DNA of 64,000 bases from Myrmaecium sp. VS I D KN 1 (taxonomy: Eukaryota; Ascomycota; Dothideomycetes; Valsariales; Valsariaceae). How positions within the stretch are numbered: position 1 is the first letter of the stretch; each line of letters opens with the position of its first letter. The DNA lies in assembly GCA_019775845.1 (NCBI GenBank), contig JADQAV010000017.1:310001-374000 (forward strand). The letters run 5' to 3'. Below the pieces are notes generated by a model. The model was not told the DNA's origin. It ran no database searches and saw nothing but the letters and a program-made list of their open reading frames with translations. Both the position numbers and the translations under genes were made by a program. Below are positions 44,110-55,437 of the stretch, one piece after another.

Positions 44110-45343
44110 GGTTGCGGCGGAAGAGACGGCCGGTCAGGTGGTAGGTTCCAGGAGCGGATTGGAGGGCCAGGGAGTGTCGAGCGAGCCCACTTGCAGCGGG
44201 AGAGGAGAGCGCTGCGAAGAATTGCTGAGCCGTGGAAGTTTTCCCAAATTTCCCCGTTGACCACACACGAAATCCTGATTAGATTTTCCCCAGCCCGCAC
44301 TGCTTGCCGCACCACAGCCCCGCGATCGGCCGCCTGATCGGAGGTTCGGTCCGACGTTTTACCCCCATCAATTGTCTGTAATTTTCCCGATACACGCAGT
44401 GTCTCAACGAATCAGAGGCCTTAGATACATGATCCACAGTTGATCATAGCCCTGTAACCTGGGGTAGGGGAAGCAGATTCGTAGCAGGCTATCTCACGGA
44501 ATTTGTGCTGGAAGCTCACACATGCACACATTCCGATCACAGTGTGCTATCCTTAGTAGCTGCTTCACACCGCCTGCGTTGGGGCAATGCACCTCCGGCC
44601 GGTCAAGCGGGCGGTGGCGAGCCTCGCTGTACGGCGTATAAACCTGCAGTGGTTCAGGATGTGAACATGTAGATGTATCTTGAGAGTATTTCTCGCCTCA
44701 CAGCATTAGCAGCACCAGCACAGGCGTCGCTAGGCCTAAGACAGTCTCATTCGGACCATTGGAATCAACCAATCTTCAATTAAAAAGGCTCCAAGATATC
44801 CAACAAAGAAGTGAAAGAGAAAAGCAAGGCCGAAGGCGAAGGAAGATATTGGGGAATTGGAAAAGGACGAAAGACTCCCCGCTAATCTGTTTCAGATAGA
44901 GCATCCTGCTGCTCTACGACGCACGCATCTATTACAGAGATGAAGGGCGAGTAAGGAAAGATGAAATCTAAAAGAGGATGTGTACGTGGCGGAAGAGAGT
45001 CGTCCACGGTTCCTCGTTCTTCCTAAAGCATGGACATCTCGTAATCTTCCAGTCACTCTGTCGTTACCCAATTTTTACCGTCCATCCCAGTACTAAGCAA
45101 GCCTGCACCCAAGATAAATCAAGGTGGTGTTGCATCGTCGTACTATCGTACACTTCATTGCTTGTTTGCTTTGCTTGCGTGCATGAAGCGACCAGTTGTA
45201 CATCCTTTAGCCGTCCAGTCGGCGTTCGCCGCCCGGTTGCGGTCAAGGAGCACCAAACCTGTGGCCCGCACGGAGAACCGGATCCAGTAACGATGATCGT
45301 AACCCTTGTCAAGGTCGTCCAGAGTTGTTTCAGCCTGCTCTCG
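44110..45343. other. Intergenic region, no gene seen
   Basis: About 1.2 kb between the ADE13 start and the SNF1-beta stop. It holds the ADE13 promoter. The larger frames here (such as 44978-45475) overlap the terminal exons of the beta-subunit gene and are shadows. Confidence 0.5.
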
Positions 45344-47176
45344 TCACTCTCCTGTGTCGCTCGTTGGTTTGTACATGATGGTCGTAAGAAACTAATTGCT
45401 TTTAGGCCCATTGTCCGATCGTGTGCCAGTCGCGGTGAAGACATACCTTGTTCTTGTACCTCGTGGTTGCGCTAGTAGCCAGGACGTTGTTCTTGATACT
45501 GCTCGTCGCGAGATGGTTGATGATGGTATGATTGGGCATGACCAACACGCTAGCATCATCTTTCATCGGGGTAGCGCTGTTGAGAATGCTTCTGCTGAGA
45601 GTGGTTGGAAGGCTGGGGGGTGGCGGGAGGATGTTGATTGCTGCATTCGCGCGGTTGAATCTTGAAGAATCCTCGGGCGCGTCCAAATCAGCAAAATAAC
45701 GAGGTATCTCTTGGTGATAGCGTTTGGGTGGTTTCTGTACGACGGGTGCCGGCTTGGTGGCTTCGGCTGGAGCTTCAGGCACGGTAGGGAGAGACGGCGG
45801 GGCATGTCTTATGTCGGGCGTCGGCGTTATGGTCAGTGGAGGCCGACCTCCCTCGGGTACCTGAGCACGGGGGGACGATTTCTGCTCCGGCGGCATTTCT
45901 GGCTCGGGTGCGGGCAGTTCAGGTTGCGGGAGGTCATCGGGTGACACTTCGGTGTAGTTGACCAAGATGTTGCCGAAGTCCACGGCGGTGGGAAGGTACT
46001 TCGAGAGGGTCATCTCACCATCCACGAGAAACTTGAGGTGATGGGTGCCTGGAAAGAGCGGAATGATAGCAGAGAAGGCATCTTTATGCTTGCTGGGGCC
46101 ACTAAATCGCGCGAGTGGTTAGCATGCCGTGCAACTGGCTTGCAATGAAGACGGCGTTCGAAGAGCGATTGCAAAATGACTGCCATGCGTATGTGGAATA
46201 TTGATGCGCGTGCAGGCAAAGATGGGCGGATAAGTGCATGAACTGGACCGGGCGTTGATGTCGAGGCTAACACAAGCGCCCTCCATGTAGACAACAGCAA
46301 CAACCACGCAAGAAACAGCGAGAAGACGTACTCTTTATGCAGCCTGAACTTCCTATCCCAGCCAGCAAAGGTCCCTGTGACATATACTTTCTCACCACCT
46401 TCTCTCCATTCGATCAGGGTCGGCACAGCCGGACGGCCGCCGCCATCCACATTGTAGCCCTCCTCACTCACGTCATCGTCATCCACGGTCGTTTGACTTA
46501 GCACGGAGCCTTTCCTAGGCAGTATACTGTCCGCATCGAGCGGATCTATAGGCGACGAATACGAGAGATCGGCAGGTGTGATGATTGGCGAACCGGGCGT
46601 ATGTACTTCTTCCTCGATGGGCAGCGGAAGGCGAGGAGGACGAGCGAACTGCGACGCTGCTAGCGAATATTGCTCTTGAGAACCGGCCGCGGCGCCTATT
46701 GGTAGCGAAGAGTCTTTTCCGTGCGAGTCGGGTATCGAGGAGGCGGGAACATCGACAGGCTGCGTGACGGGGGAAGCGGGCTCCGTCGCTGGACCGGGAG
46801 GGATGGACTCCGCAACTGGAGACGGGCGGGACTGATGGGACCCCATATGCTCCCGAGTTGTGATGGGAAAGCCGTGAAGGTCCTGAGCCCGCGGGCCTGT
46901 TGTAGGGAAGCCCTGGGGCGGAGTGACGACGCTGGGCGAGGTGATAGCTCTGCCGCGAGAGGATGGTCGGATGGAGCGGGTCGAGGTGGGGTGAGCAGTC
47001 GCGCTCTCGAGGCTCGCAGAGGGAGGAGCGGCTGTGGCCTTCACGTTCGACAACGCCTGGATGCTTTCTCGACGGCGCACGTCTCGGCGAGCCTGGCTGG
47101 AGGAGCCATGTGGTGCGGCAGAGGCGGGTGACTGAGGAGTGCTGTTGGGCGCCGACCGGGAGGGGTTGTTCCCCAT
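45344..47176 (-). CDS. GAL83: SNF1/AMPK complex beta subunit
   Basis: Exons 46332-47176, 45447-46101 and 45344-45391 (complement) encode 515 aa. The beta subunit scaffolds the Snf1 kinase and gamma subunits and sets their location in glucose derepression. It starts MGNNPSR, a good N-myristoylation sequence. A long Ser/Pro-rich region follows, then the glycogen-binding CBM48 module (LIEWREGGEKVYVTGTFAGWDRKF to HHLKFLVDGE), whose middle is split by an unusually long 230-nt intron. The C-terminal ASC domain has RYHQEIPRYF, LPTTLSRSILN, and VLVMPNHTIINHLATSSIKNNVLA. The last exon has 15 codons plus stop and supplies the conserved TTIMYKPT end. Yeast has three paralogues, so the symbol is approximate. 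Confidence 0.9.
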
Positions 47177-47627
47177 GGCCGCGGAAGTCAGCGAGCGGAC
47201 AGGGCGATGGTGAGGGAGAGCAGGCGGTTGGGCTCGTGCCCGTGTCCCATATGCTTCGAGGGGCGGATGCTTCGAGGGAGAGTCAAGGTAAGGTGGTTTT
47301 GGCGGGGGACAAGACAGCTCAAGGCCGATGATATTAAGTTGAGAGGTACCTACCAGTAGTCGCTCCGGGCTAGTAGTAGGGCTGGCTGCAACGGGCCAAC
47401 TGCTTCAGCCTGTCACCAACGACGTATGTACCTTATGTACAGTACATCCTGCTGGACTCACAAACTTCCAATATTCACGTCTTCAAGGCAACATACACTC
47501 GTGGCTACATAGCTGCGCCATTCGTTCGCAGCGCCCCTTCTGTGCGCCTCTCCCATCCCAGGTGTTTGTTCATCGCCAGAGCCACCGAAGCGTTCCCGGG
47601 CATGCGCTGGACAACCCCTCGTCCGTC
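47177..47627. promoter_or_regulatory. Divergent promoter SNF1-beta / small membrane protein
   Basis: A 451-bp interval between opposing starts, with several GTACCT/TACATG-type steps near 47340-47450. No TATA box is obvious. Confidence 0.4.
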
Positions 47628-48225
47628 ATGAACGCCTATATTGCCATCGGCGTCTTCGTACTCTACATCCTCGCGTGGCCTTTCATTAAGCTCCTACAGC
47701 TCGCCCGCTGGTTGGTATCGCCATTTCTGGGGGCATTGCAGTTCCTGTGCCTGCCATTGACCTACCTCGTCTCCTTGATTTTCGATATCCTCCGCTTGCC
47801 TGTCAACGCAGGTATCCCGGAGAAGCTCGAGGTACGCCGTAAACTGAGGTTTCGGACCGCTGTCACGTGGCAGGCTCAGATCCGAGTCATGCACCTCTGC
47901 GCTCGACGCTGACGATCTATCATAGACCTTATACATATATCTGGGCATAGGTGGTGTTATCGGCATTGTCACCGGCGCCGTGCTCTTTGTGGCCTTCAGC
48001 TTCTTCTCCGCCCATATCCCCTCCAAGCCTACCGTTCAGGCTGGAAAGCACCCTCAAGCAAGAACGGTGGCATCTTATCGAGCTGCGAGACGCCGGCAAA
48101 AGCAAACAAGCCTCGGCCCAAGACAGTATACGCCGACTCTTCACCGGAAAGGTGATCGTAGTCCATTTCAGCCAGGGCTTCTCTCTCAAACCATACTGGA
48201 AGAGGAGGATGATTCCGAATTCTGA
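47628..48225 (+). CDS. Small two-helix membrane protein, unrecognised
   Basis: Exons 47628-47831 and 47926-48225 encode 167 aa, with a 94-nt phase-0 intron (GTACGC..CATAG). A first hydrophobic stretch at residues 2-55 (IAIGVFVLYILAWPFIKLL, then FLCLPLTYLVSLIFDIL) reads as one or two membrane segments. A glycine-rich helix follows just after the splice junction (LGIGGVIGIVTGAVLFVAF). The C-terminal 75 residues are hydrophilic and basic (RRRQKQ) and end with an acidic LEEEDDSEF. No family is recognised. Continuity of a membrane helix directly after the intron supports the model. An upstream in-frame ATG would add 22 residues. Confidence 0.65.
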
Positions 48226-49197
48226 TGCCGACCGTTCTACAGATTGAACCAATCACAGTGCCTGAAGACGAGCGACAACTGTTCAGCTACCTCTAAAAGA
48301 CCATGCGTTTTGTTCTGGTCTAGCAGGGAACCAAGCAATGCTTAGGAGGCCGCACTTCCATATGTATAGCCACATAGCAAGCTAGTCTATAGCTGGTTGC
48401 TTCACCGTCGTACTGTCGTAATACTGTTTCATATCGGAAGAAACGTTGTACAGACAGCGTGATCCTGCTCTACATTCTCTCCATAGCCGACGGTTAGCGT
48501 ACGCCATGCATTTACTGACGGCATGCTTGTGATCATCGTCTGTACCAATCAGCATCCGTACTGGCGGCATCTCTTATCATATCAGAAGATGTGCTTGAAG
48601 TAATGCTTAAGTTCGGCTGAGCCAGTGGACTGTATTGAGCATCGGCATGTGGAAAATGGATAGGTGGTATAGGAGCGCTTTCGAGGAGTGACACGCTGCC
48701 GCATCTATAAGGCCGACTTGTGCCGATTCCCTAAATATGGCAATCTGCTGAAAAAGTAATACCGCAAGCAGCTATGCATACTGGAGTAGTGACGTGCAAG
48801 CGTTAGGCTTTACAGGTTTCGCGAGCAGGAGATCGCGCGAGGGAACAGTATTTCCTTTCCTTGATTGGAAGGCTCGTTGATTATTTTTGTTGACTCCGTA
48901 CATAAGTCCATGTTGGAACCTGTAGTTATAATGGTACATCTCGTATGGCAGGGTCAGAACGGATGACGGTGGAACACGGTGCGACATGGAATCTGACGGG
49001 CTTCAACCTGTTCTCCAGTGAGTGGACCTCGGAGTGTCATGGACTCGGGAAGCGGGCCCGCCGACATGCTCGGTCCGTAAATGTTAATCCGGCCGAAGAG
49101 CTACGCGTGCGCTAAGATGACACGGATCTCCCATAAAAAGCTCCACCACAACCCTCCACTCCCGCGTCTTCTCTTTTCTTCTGCTCCAGCAGCCAAA
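48226..49197. other. Intergenic region, no gene seen
   Basis: About 1 kb. Only short frames are present. It holds the Derlin promoter and the 3' flank of the preceding gene. Confidence 0.5.
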
Positions 49198-50396
49198 ATG
49201 GATGTGTTTTGGACTCTCCCGCCGGTCTCACGGTAAGACTGACCATCTCTCCCGCGACTTCGGGCGCGGTCGGTTCTGATGGGTCATCTTCTGATGCGGG
49301 TTGCAGAACAATCACAGCGGCAACCGTTGTGTTTTCGGCGCTGGGTCATGCAGGGATCATTGATCTCGTGCCTCTCGTGTTTATTCCAGAGCTTGTTCTT
49401 CAGATCCCTCCACAGCTCTGGAGGGTATTCACATCTTTCTTGATCACCGGACCTGGCTTCTCCATTATCCTGGATCCTTATTTGCTCTACAACTACGGAA
49501 GCAATCTGGAAAAGAACTCCCAAAGATTCTCTCGTCCGGGAGATTTCTTTACCTATGTGGCCTTCGTAAGCCTCTTCATCGTGGTAGGTCTCTGGCTTCG
49601 AGTCTGAAGCTCATGTTCTCAACCGTATCATTCTCTGCGAACCTCGAATTATCTGCCCGCCCAGTTATCCTAGCTGAAGCGGTTCCTGGAATCGAGGGAG
49701 ATTACCCTTGCACTTCGCGCAGCTCCGTCATTCGCAAACAATCCTTAGGACTGTGTCGCGGTGTGAGCATGGTGGGTGTGTCGCTCGCAAGCCATATGGA
49801 TCTCGATTCCCTATGGTTGATGTGGCCCCCTACATAACTTCGTACATATGAATCTTGTCATAGATCGGCCGTTGGATTCCTGTGGCATGTTGCTAACTCG
49901 CTGGCAACAGGGCACCAGTGGAATCATCTTGGGCGGATTTGTGTTCTTGCCCGCTCTCACTCTAGCTTTTGCCTACACGTTCGCCCAAGAAAACCCCAGT
50001 CAGCAAGTCAGCATCTTCATCCTGACGTTCCCGGCCAAATTTCTTCCGCTTGCTATGCTGTTCATGACCTTCGTTATGGGAGGTCCCGGACCTACGAAAC
50101 AACAAGCAACTGGTCTGCTTGCCGCGCATGCTTACGACTTTTTGACGCGTATCTGGCCGGAACTCGGAGGTGGGAGGAGATGGATCAAGACTCCAGCAAT
50201 TGTGGCACAGTGGTTTGGAGCGAATAATCCAGCGCCAGTGCAGAGGACTGCTGGAACAGCTTTCCCTGCCCGCACTCCGCCCTCACAGCAGCCGTCGCAG
50301 CCGAACAGAGCGTGGACGTCCGGATTCGGGAGGCCTGGCGGTGGCAGCGGTAACTGGAACAATTTTGGTTCTGGTAGGCGTCTGGGCGGCGACTGA
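49198..50396 (+). CDS. DFM1: Derlin-family ERAD protein
   Basis: Exons 49198-49232, 49307-49583 and 49911-50396 encode 265 aa. Derlins are rhomboid-like pseudoproteases of the ER membrane that help retrotranslocate misfolded proteins with Cdc48. The N-terminus MDVFWTLPPVSRT matches the family start. Family marks are PPQLWRVFTSFLI (the WR motif), LYNYGSNLE, RPGDFFTYVAF, and the membrane segments GIILGGFVFLPALTLAFAYTF and FPAKFLPLAMLFMTFVMGG. The luminal/cytosolic tail is Gln/Pro/Gly-rich. The second intron is long (327 nt). Its boundaries give a segment (FVSLFIV-GTSGIILGGFVF) equal in length to what I recall of relatives, so no exon seems missing. The first exon is only 35 nt. Confidence 0.88.
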
Positions 50397-51204
50397 AACA
50401 GCATGATGCAACCGCGTTCTCGTTGCTTTGTCGCGAATGGTATCACAAGCTCAGAAACTACAGTAGTTTCCTAGGTACCTCAATGTAGGAGTTGATTTGA
50501 GGCAGAGTTGGCTTTCCCATTTGTTCCACCCGTTCTCTTAGGTGCAGACGTGCCTCCTTATAGCATACCTGAGTCAAGACGGTATATCAAGAGATGACCG
50601 GAAGCCTCTCACTCCTTTCTCCCGTTCCTATATGGCATTCTGCCTGATGAGATGCAACTGTATGCATCCAAGGTCGTGTGAGGTTTCAAGTTCACGTGTT
50701 CAGGAAGGTGGGGACCGTTTATCTTTCCGAACGTTGCTGCGTTGTTCGCATACTGCGCCCAACCGGGCGACCTCAGGGCTTGCCCGTATGTTGCACCCTA
50801 TATAAAGCCCCATGGGAAACCCAACCTGTAGATGTAGTCGCTGTAAGTAATTCATTTATCCGGGCAGAAAGGCGCTATTTCCATCCGTTGTGCTTTCAGA
50901 ATTACCCCGTGTGGAGGTTCCCCAGCCTTGCGGGCTGAGGAATGAAGGCGATTGGTCGAAGGTTCTCGAAGCTTCCCTCGAGAGGTGACGTCTTGGGCGA
51001 CTCGAGCGGTGCCGGCGGACAGCGGGAGTGTGGGGTGAGCACCTTCGATGACCATCGCCTTACGGCAATCCCGCAACAACCTTCACGTACCTTCCACCAG
51101 ACAACTCACTACATATACCATCTTCCTCTCTGCTACACGAATCCCGGCTCACATACCCATTTACATACATACATCGCCAACGTTGATAAATTTCCCTCAC
51201 AACG
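50397..51204. other. Intergenic region, no gene seen
   Basis: About 0.8 kb between the Derlin and the J-protein gene. It holds the latter's promoter and CT/CA-rich leader. No clear heat-shock element array was recognised. Confidence 0.5.
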
Positions 51205-52565
51205 ATGGTCAAGGAGACCAAGCTATACGATCAACTGGGTAGGTCGAGCCCTCTCCACCCTTAAGTCCTCCGCTCCACATGCTGACAGCCCAAAGGCATC
51301 CAGCCCTCAGCAACACAGGATGAAATCAAGAAAGCATACCGAAAGGCCGCCCTGAAGTACCACCCTGACAAGAACAAGGACAACCCGTCGGCGGTCGAGA
51401 AGTTCAAGGGTAAGCAGCAGCCTGATTCCCCACTCTGTCGCTTGTGCAGCCGAGCCGCCGGAAGCCGTTGACGAGCATCCCGCACCATGATGGATACGTT
51501 GCTAACGTCTTCATGCAGAGGTATCACAAGCTTATGAGATCCTATCCGATCCCGAGAAACGCAAAGTCTATGACCAGTTCGGTCTTGAGTTCCTCCTCCG
51601 TGGAGGCGCGCCCCCACCAGAAGGTGCAGCAGGTGGAGGAGCTGGCCCTGGTGGCATGCCATTTGAGGGCTTCAACTTCAGTGGCATGCCCGGCGGCGGC
51701 GGAGGCGGAGGCACTCGCACATTCCACTTCAGCACCGGTGGTGGCGGTGGAGGCGGTGGCTTCCACTTCTCCAACCCGGATAGCATATTCGCCGAGTTCT
51801 TCCGAAGCCAAGGAGGTGGCGGCATGGGAGGTGACGACGAAGACATGTTCGGCGGATTCGGCGGCATGCCCGGCGGCTTCGGAGGTAGTGCGAGGCCCAA
51901 GGCTACCAGGAGTGCGGGTGCCGGTGCGAACGGGACGAGATTCGAAGGCGCGAGGAGGCAGCCCACACCGGAAGTCACGGTCGTGGAGAAGCAGCTGCCA
52001 GTCTCGCTTGAGGATCTTTACACCGGCACAACGAAGAAGATGAAGATCAAGCGCAAGACGTACGATCAGTTGACGGGAAAGCAGAGTATGCAAGATAGGA
52101 TATTGGAGGTTCCTATCAAGAAGGGTCTGAAAGCAGGAAGCAAGATCAAGTTCTCGGATGTGGGAGACCAAGTGGAAGGCGGAACACAGGACCTCCACTT
52201 CATCATTCAAGAGGTAATGATTAAACCCAATACTCCAATCGTCACTCAACTCGGTACTAACATCCTAATAGAAGGACCATCCTCTCTTCAGTCGTGAAGG
52301 CGACGACGTCAGACACAACGTCGAGATTGACCTCAAGGAAGCCCTTACCGGATGGTCTCGCACTGTGCAGACCATCGACGGCAAGTCCATCAAGGTCAGC
52401 CACTCTGGCCCTACACCTCCCACATGGGAAGAACGGTACCCGAACCTGGGCATGCCCAAGAGCAAGAAGCCCACGGAGCGCGGTGACTTCATCGTCGGCG
52501 TCAAGATCAAGTTTCCCACTACCTTGACGGCACAGCAGAAGGAGGCACTCAAAAACATCCTCTAA
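51205..52565 (+). CDS. SIS1: Class B J-protein (SIS1-type Hsp40)
   Basis: Exons 51205-51238, 51296-51409, 51519-52213 and 52272-52565 encode 378 aa. It is a co-chaperone that stimulates Hsp70 ATPase and delivers substrates, in cytosol and nucleus. The J domain (residues about 5-70) carries the HPD tripeptide (KYHPDKN). A long Gly/Phe-rich region follows (about 80-185), with no zinc-finger domain, hence class B. Two C-terminal beta domains come next ([23 protein letters not shown] and [21 protein letters not shown]), then a short dimerisation tail. Splicing was fixed by LYDQLG-IQPSA, KFKE-VSQAYE and IIQE-KDHPLF. The first exon is only 34 nt. Confidence 0.94.
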
Positions 52566-53196
52566 ACCAACACACGAGCGGCCTATCCTTTCCGAAGCGC
52601 AAGTTAGCGGACCTTAGGCTGCATCGCTCATCCTCCCGCCTCCTTTTGATCTTTTCCAAGCGCCAGTCAACTGTTGGAAAACCTGGCGCCCGACTCTTTC
52701 TTCCATCCTTAGTCTTTTCTTTAGCCAGGGTGATTACTTGACCGGATTGTTCGGAGCACGACGGAGTTCGATTCAGGAGTTTTGTGTTGAAGGCGAGACC
52801 CCCTTTCGAGTGTAATGTTTCGCGCTCGGAGGACGGGGGGCGGATATTGAAGTTGTTCGTTGTGCTCGAGCGCAAGGCAGGAAAGTAGTTTCCTCGTGCG
52901 TGGGGTTCGCGGTCATATTTCTCCACTATTTTCTTTATTTATCTATTTTCTTTTCCTTCACTTCCCTTTCCACTACATTTCACGAGCCTTTACGACTGCT
53001 TGGGGGGTTTGAAGCGCGATCTGAGGTAGTTACGGGTTTTTGGACGCCTTTCATATCCATTTCCTTGTCAATAGAGAGAAAACAAATATCATCTCTTCCG
53101 AAACCCAGCCTTCCTTTACTTGATTGGCTTTGACGTGACCAAAGTACGATACTTGACGTGGTACAACCCACAACCCCCAGGGATATTTCAAACAGA
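52566..53196. other. Convergent 3' flanks
   Basis: About 0.6 kb between the SIS1-type gene and the pseudokinase gene stop. T-rich tracts near 52920-52980. No gene seen. Confidence 0.55.
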
Positions 53197-55006
53197 TCAG
53201 AGGCAATTCGCCGCCCTCTCCAACACGTCTACCACCTGCAGTCGGAACGCCTGCTGCAGCTTCAGGTCCTCCTTCGTGTCCCCACCGCTGACGCCGAAGG
53301 CCCCGCCCAGACACCGCTCCACGACCTCGCGGTAGCGCTCGCCCATCTTGTCGCCGAGGCGGTGCTGGGCCTGCTTCAGGAACTGCTTCCGGATGACCCA
53401 GGGGTCGCGGGCGTTGCGGAAGTGGCTGCGCTCGAGCGTGATGGCGCGCTGCCAGAGGCCGATCTCGAGCAGGACGACGCCGAGGGCGTAGATGTCGTGG
53501 GTCTTATTGAAGAGCTTGCCCGGCTGGCCCTGCCGCTCCGGGTGCCGGTAGACGTCCCGGGCGAGGCAGACGTCCGGGTGACCGGCGGAGAAGTCGATCT
53601 CGGGCCGGGAGAAGTCGAAGCCGAGCAGACAGGGCCGGGAGAAGGGGATGCGGGGTGTGCTGGAGGTTGCGGTGGAGCCAGGGTCGGGGCCGTGGCCGAC
53701 GGCGGGAGAGGCGCGCTGTTGCTGAGGGAAGAAGAGTATATTCTCACTGCGGAAGGATTCATGGACCTAGCAAGCGAAATCAGCTGGTGGGCGCGGGATA
53801 TTGATCGAGACTGCCGCCTCACCCATTTGACCATTTGTAGCTGCGAGATGCACCTCGCGAGCGCGAGCGCAAGCTTGAATCTCTCACCGAGTGTCGGCTT
53901 TATGTCTTTCGCATCCAGAAGTCTGTACAGACTGAAAGGTTGCGGCGTAGCACCTTCCGGTAGGTCAAAGATGAAAGCTAAACAGTTTCGCGAAGGGTTG
54001 TATTTCCATCCGATGCAGCGAGGGATACAGAACACCTGTTCCTTGGGCTGCTGTAACAGCCTCGCTAGGTCGTTGACACGGACCCGGGTTCGGGGATCGA
54101 TTTCATCTGATCCTTGAACCTGCGCTTCAAGATGATGGTTTTCTTGCAAGTACACCTTGCCCTCATGCTTCACCAACGCAAAGCGGTCCTCTACTGGGCT
54201 CGCTCGCCGAAGTGCTTCCAGCCAGGTCAGCTCCAACAACTCAAACGACGAATTGCTGCTCAGCGCATCGCTGGCTGTTAACTTTAGTGTGGCGTCGACA
54301 TCAAACCCCAGCGCTTTCGAGCTTTCATCATTCTGAAGACGCCGAAGATGTTGGTGGTTGAGGCCGAAGCTGGACGCAAGGCACCAGAGTTTGATGTTCT
54401 CATGTATCCGGCTGTTCAAGTCAGTAAAATCCCTTAGGATCTCTTCAGTGCGCTTCTTGTCCTGCAGACTCCACCGAAGCAAGTTAAAAGAACTCCGGGG
54501 GAAAGATCGCCACGGTGAGGGTACCCTAGGTGGCGGATACTCTTTCAGCGAAAGATCTGACATCGACCCAATGGAAGCTGTGGGGGAAAGCAATTGGGGA
54601 AACTGCTCCTGGGGAGCATATCGCCTGACAAGCAGATCATGGCCCTCTCGCAATGTGTGCACCAAACGCTCAAGGAAAACCCTAATCTGATCTTGAACAT
54701 CTTCGTCGAAATTCTCAAATAGGGTCAAGCTTCCATATATAGGTGAAGGCTCAAAGAGAACATGCCGAAGCTGTCGGGTGCGATTGTTTTCATCTTTGAT
54801 TTTGTCATGCAAGGATGAAGAATCCTGTCAAGTCAGGTTAGGGCGCTTCTTCCATTTGGTCCAGTAGCATCAAAGCCGAGTGGTAATCCCCTCACTTCAC
54901 TGAATGATTTCGCATCTGATATCAACTGAGCGGTCCGCTCTCCAAGTTTGAGCAGCTGGTCCACAATGGCTATCGTCAAACCACAGATGCTCGTTGGGTC
55001 GATCAT
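53197..55006 (-). CDS. Helical-bundle plus pseudokinase protein (MLKL-like architecture)
   Basis: Exons 54896-55006, 53823-54824 and 53197-53766 (complement) encode 560 aa. The first ~110 residues (IDPTSICGLTIAIVDQLLKLGE...) look all-helical and resemble the HeLo-like or STAND-type N-terminal domains of fungal incompatibility proteins; the exact family is uncertain. Residues about 250-555 follow a protein-kinase plan but lack catalytic residues. The catalytic loop reads HESFRSEN in place of HRDxKxxN (373-380), the DFG region reads LLGFDFSRPE (419-428), and VYLQ stands where the ATP-lysine strand should be. An APE-like YRHPE and the helix-F motif DIYALGVVLLE remain. This is therefore a pseudokinase. 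The third exon has no ATG and is easily missed; without splicing the frame runs on into unrelated sequence. It is head-to-head with the kinase-ankyrin gene. Confidence 0.75.
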
Positions 55007-55437
55007 AGCGTCCGGCCCCCAATTTGCAGAGCGTGCTTGACAGGGATGTAACAATCGGAGGGGATGAGCACAATCTCGAGTAGATTTATGGTCAGTACTT
55101 TGGTGATCTGGCCCTTGAGTCTACACTTGTATATATTCGATGAGAACAGATGGGAATTAGAGGGCAGAACGGAAGAGGATAAATAGAAGGACTGACGGGG
55201 AGAAGGCCAACGGTGCCCAATAGAGGGAAATCTGACATGCAGCAGGGAGGGGCTACAGCGGCTCAGCTGAACAGGCAGCCACAGATGCAGCATTGGTTAG
55301 TTACTGGCATCGCTCTGAAAAGCCACTAGCCCAGGTTGCGTCGGACCACTCCAGCTCAGCTGAAGGGGCCAAGATTGTCCAGTACATCTCCAGAAGATGT
55401 CCAGAGAGGCCTTGATCAAGAGAGGGAGCGGTTGCCA
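55007..55437. promoter_or_regulatory. Divergent promoter of the pseudokinase / kinase-ankyrin pair
   Basis: A 431-bp interval between opposing ATGs, the only space for both promoters. A TATATAT element lies near 55131-55138. Shared control of the two genes is likely but not shown. Confidence 0.5.

Noticed and set aside
53376-53822. Read-through of the pseudokinase gene past 53823 in the same frame
   Set aside because: The extension is Ser/Pro/Arg low-complexity. Splicing to 53766 gives kinase-like sequence instead.
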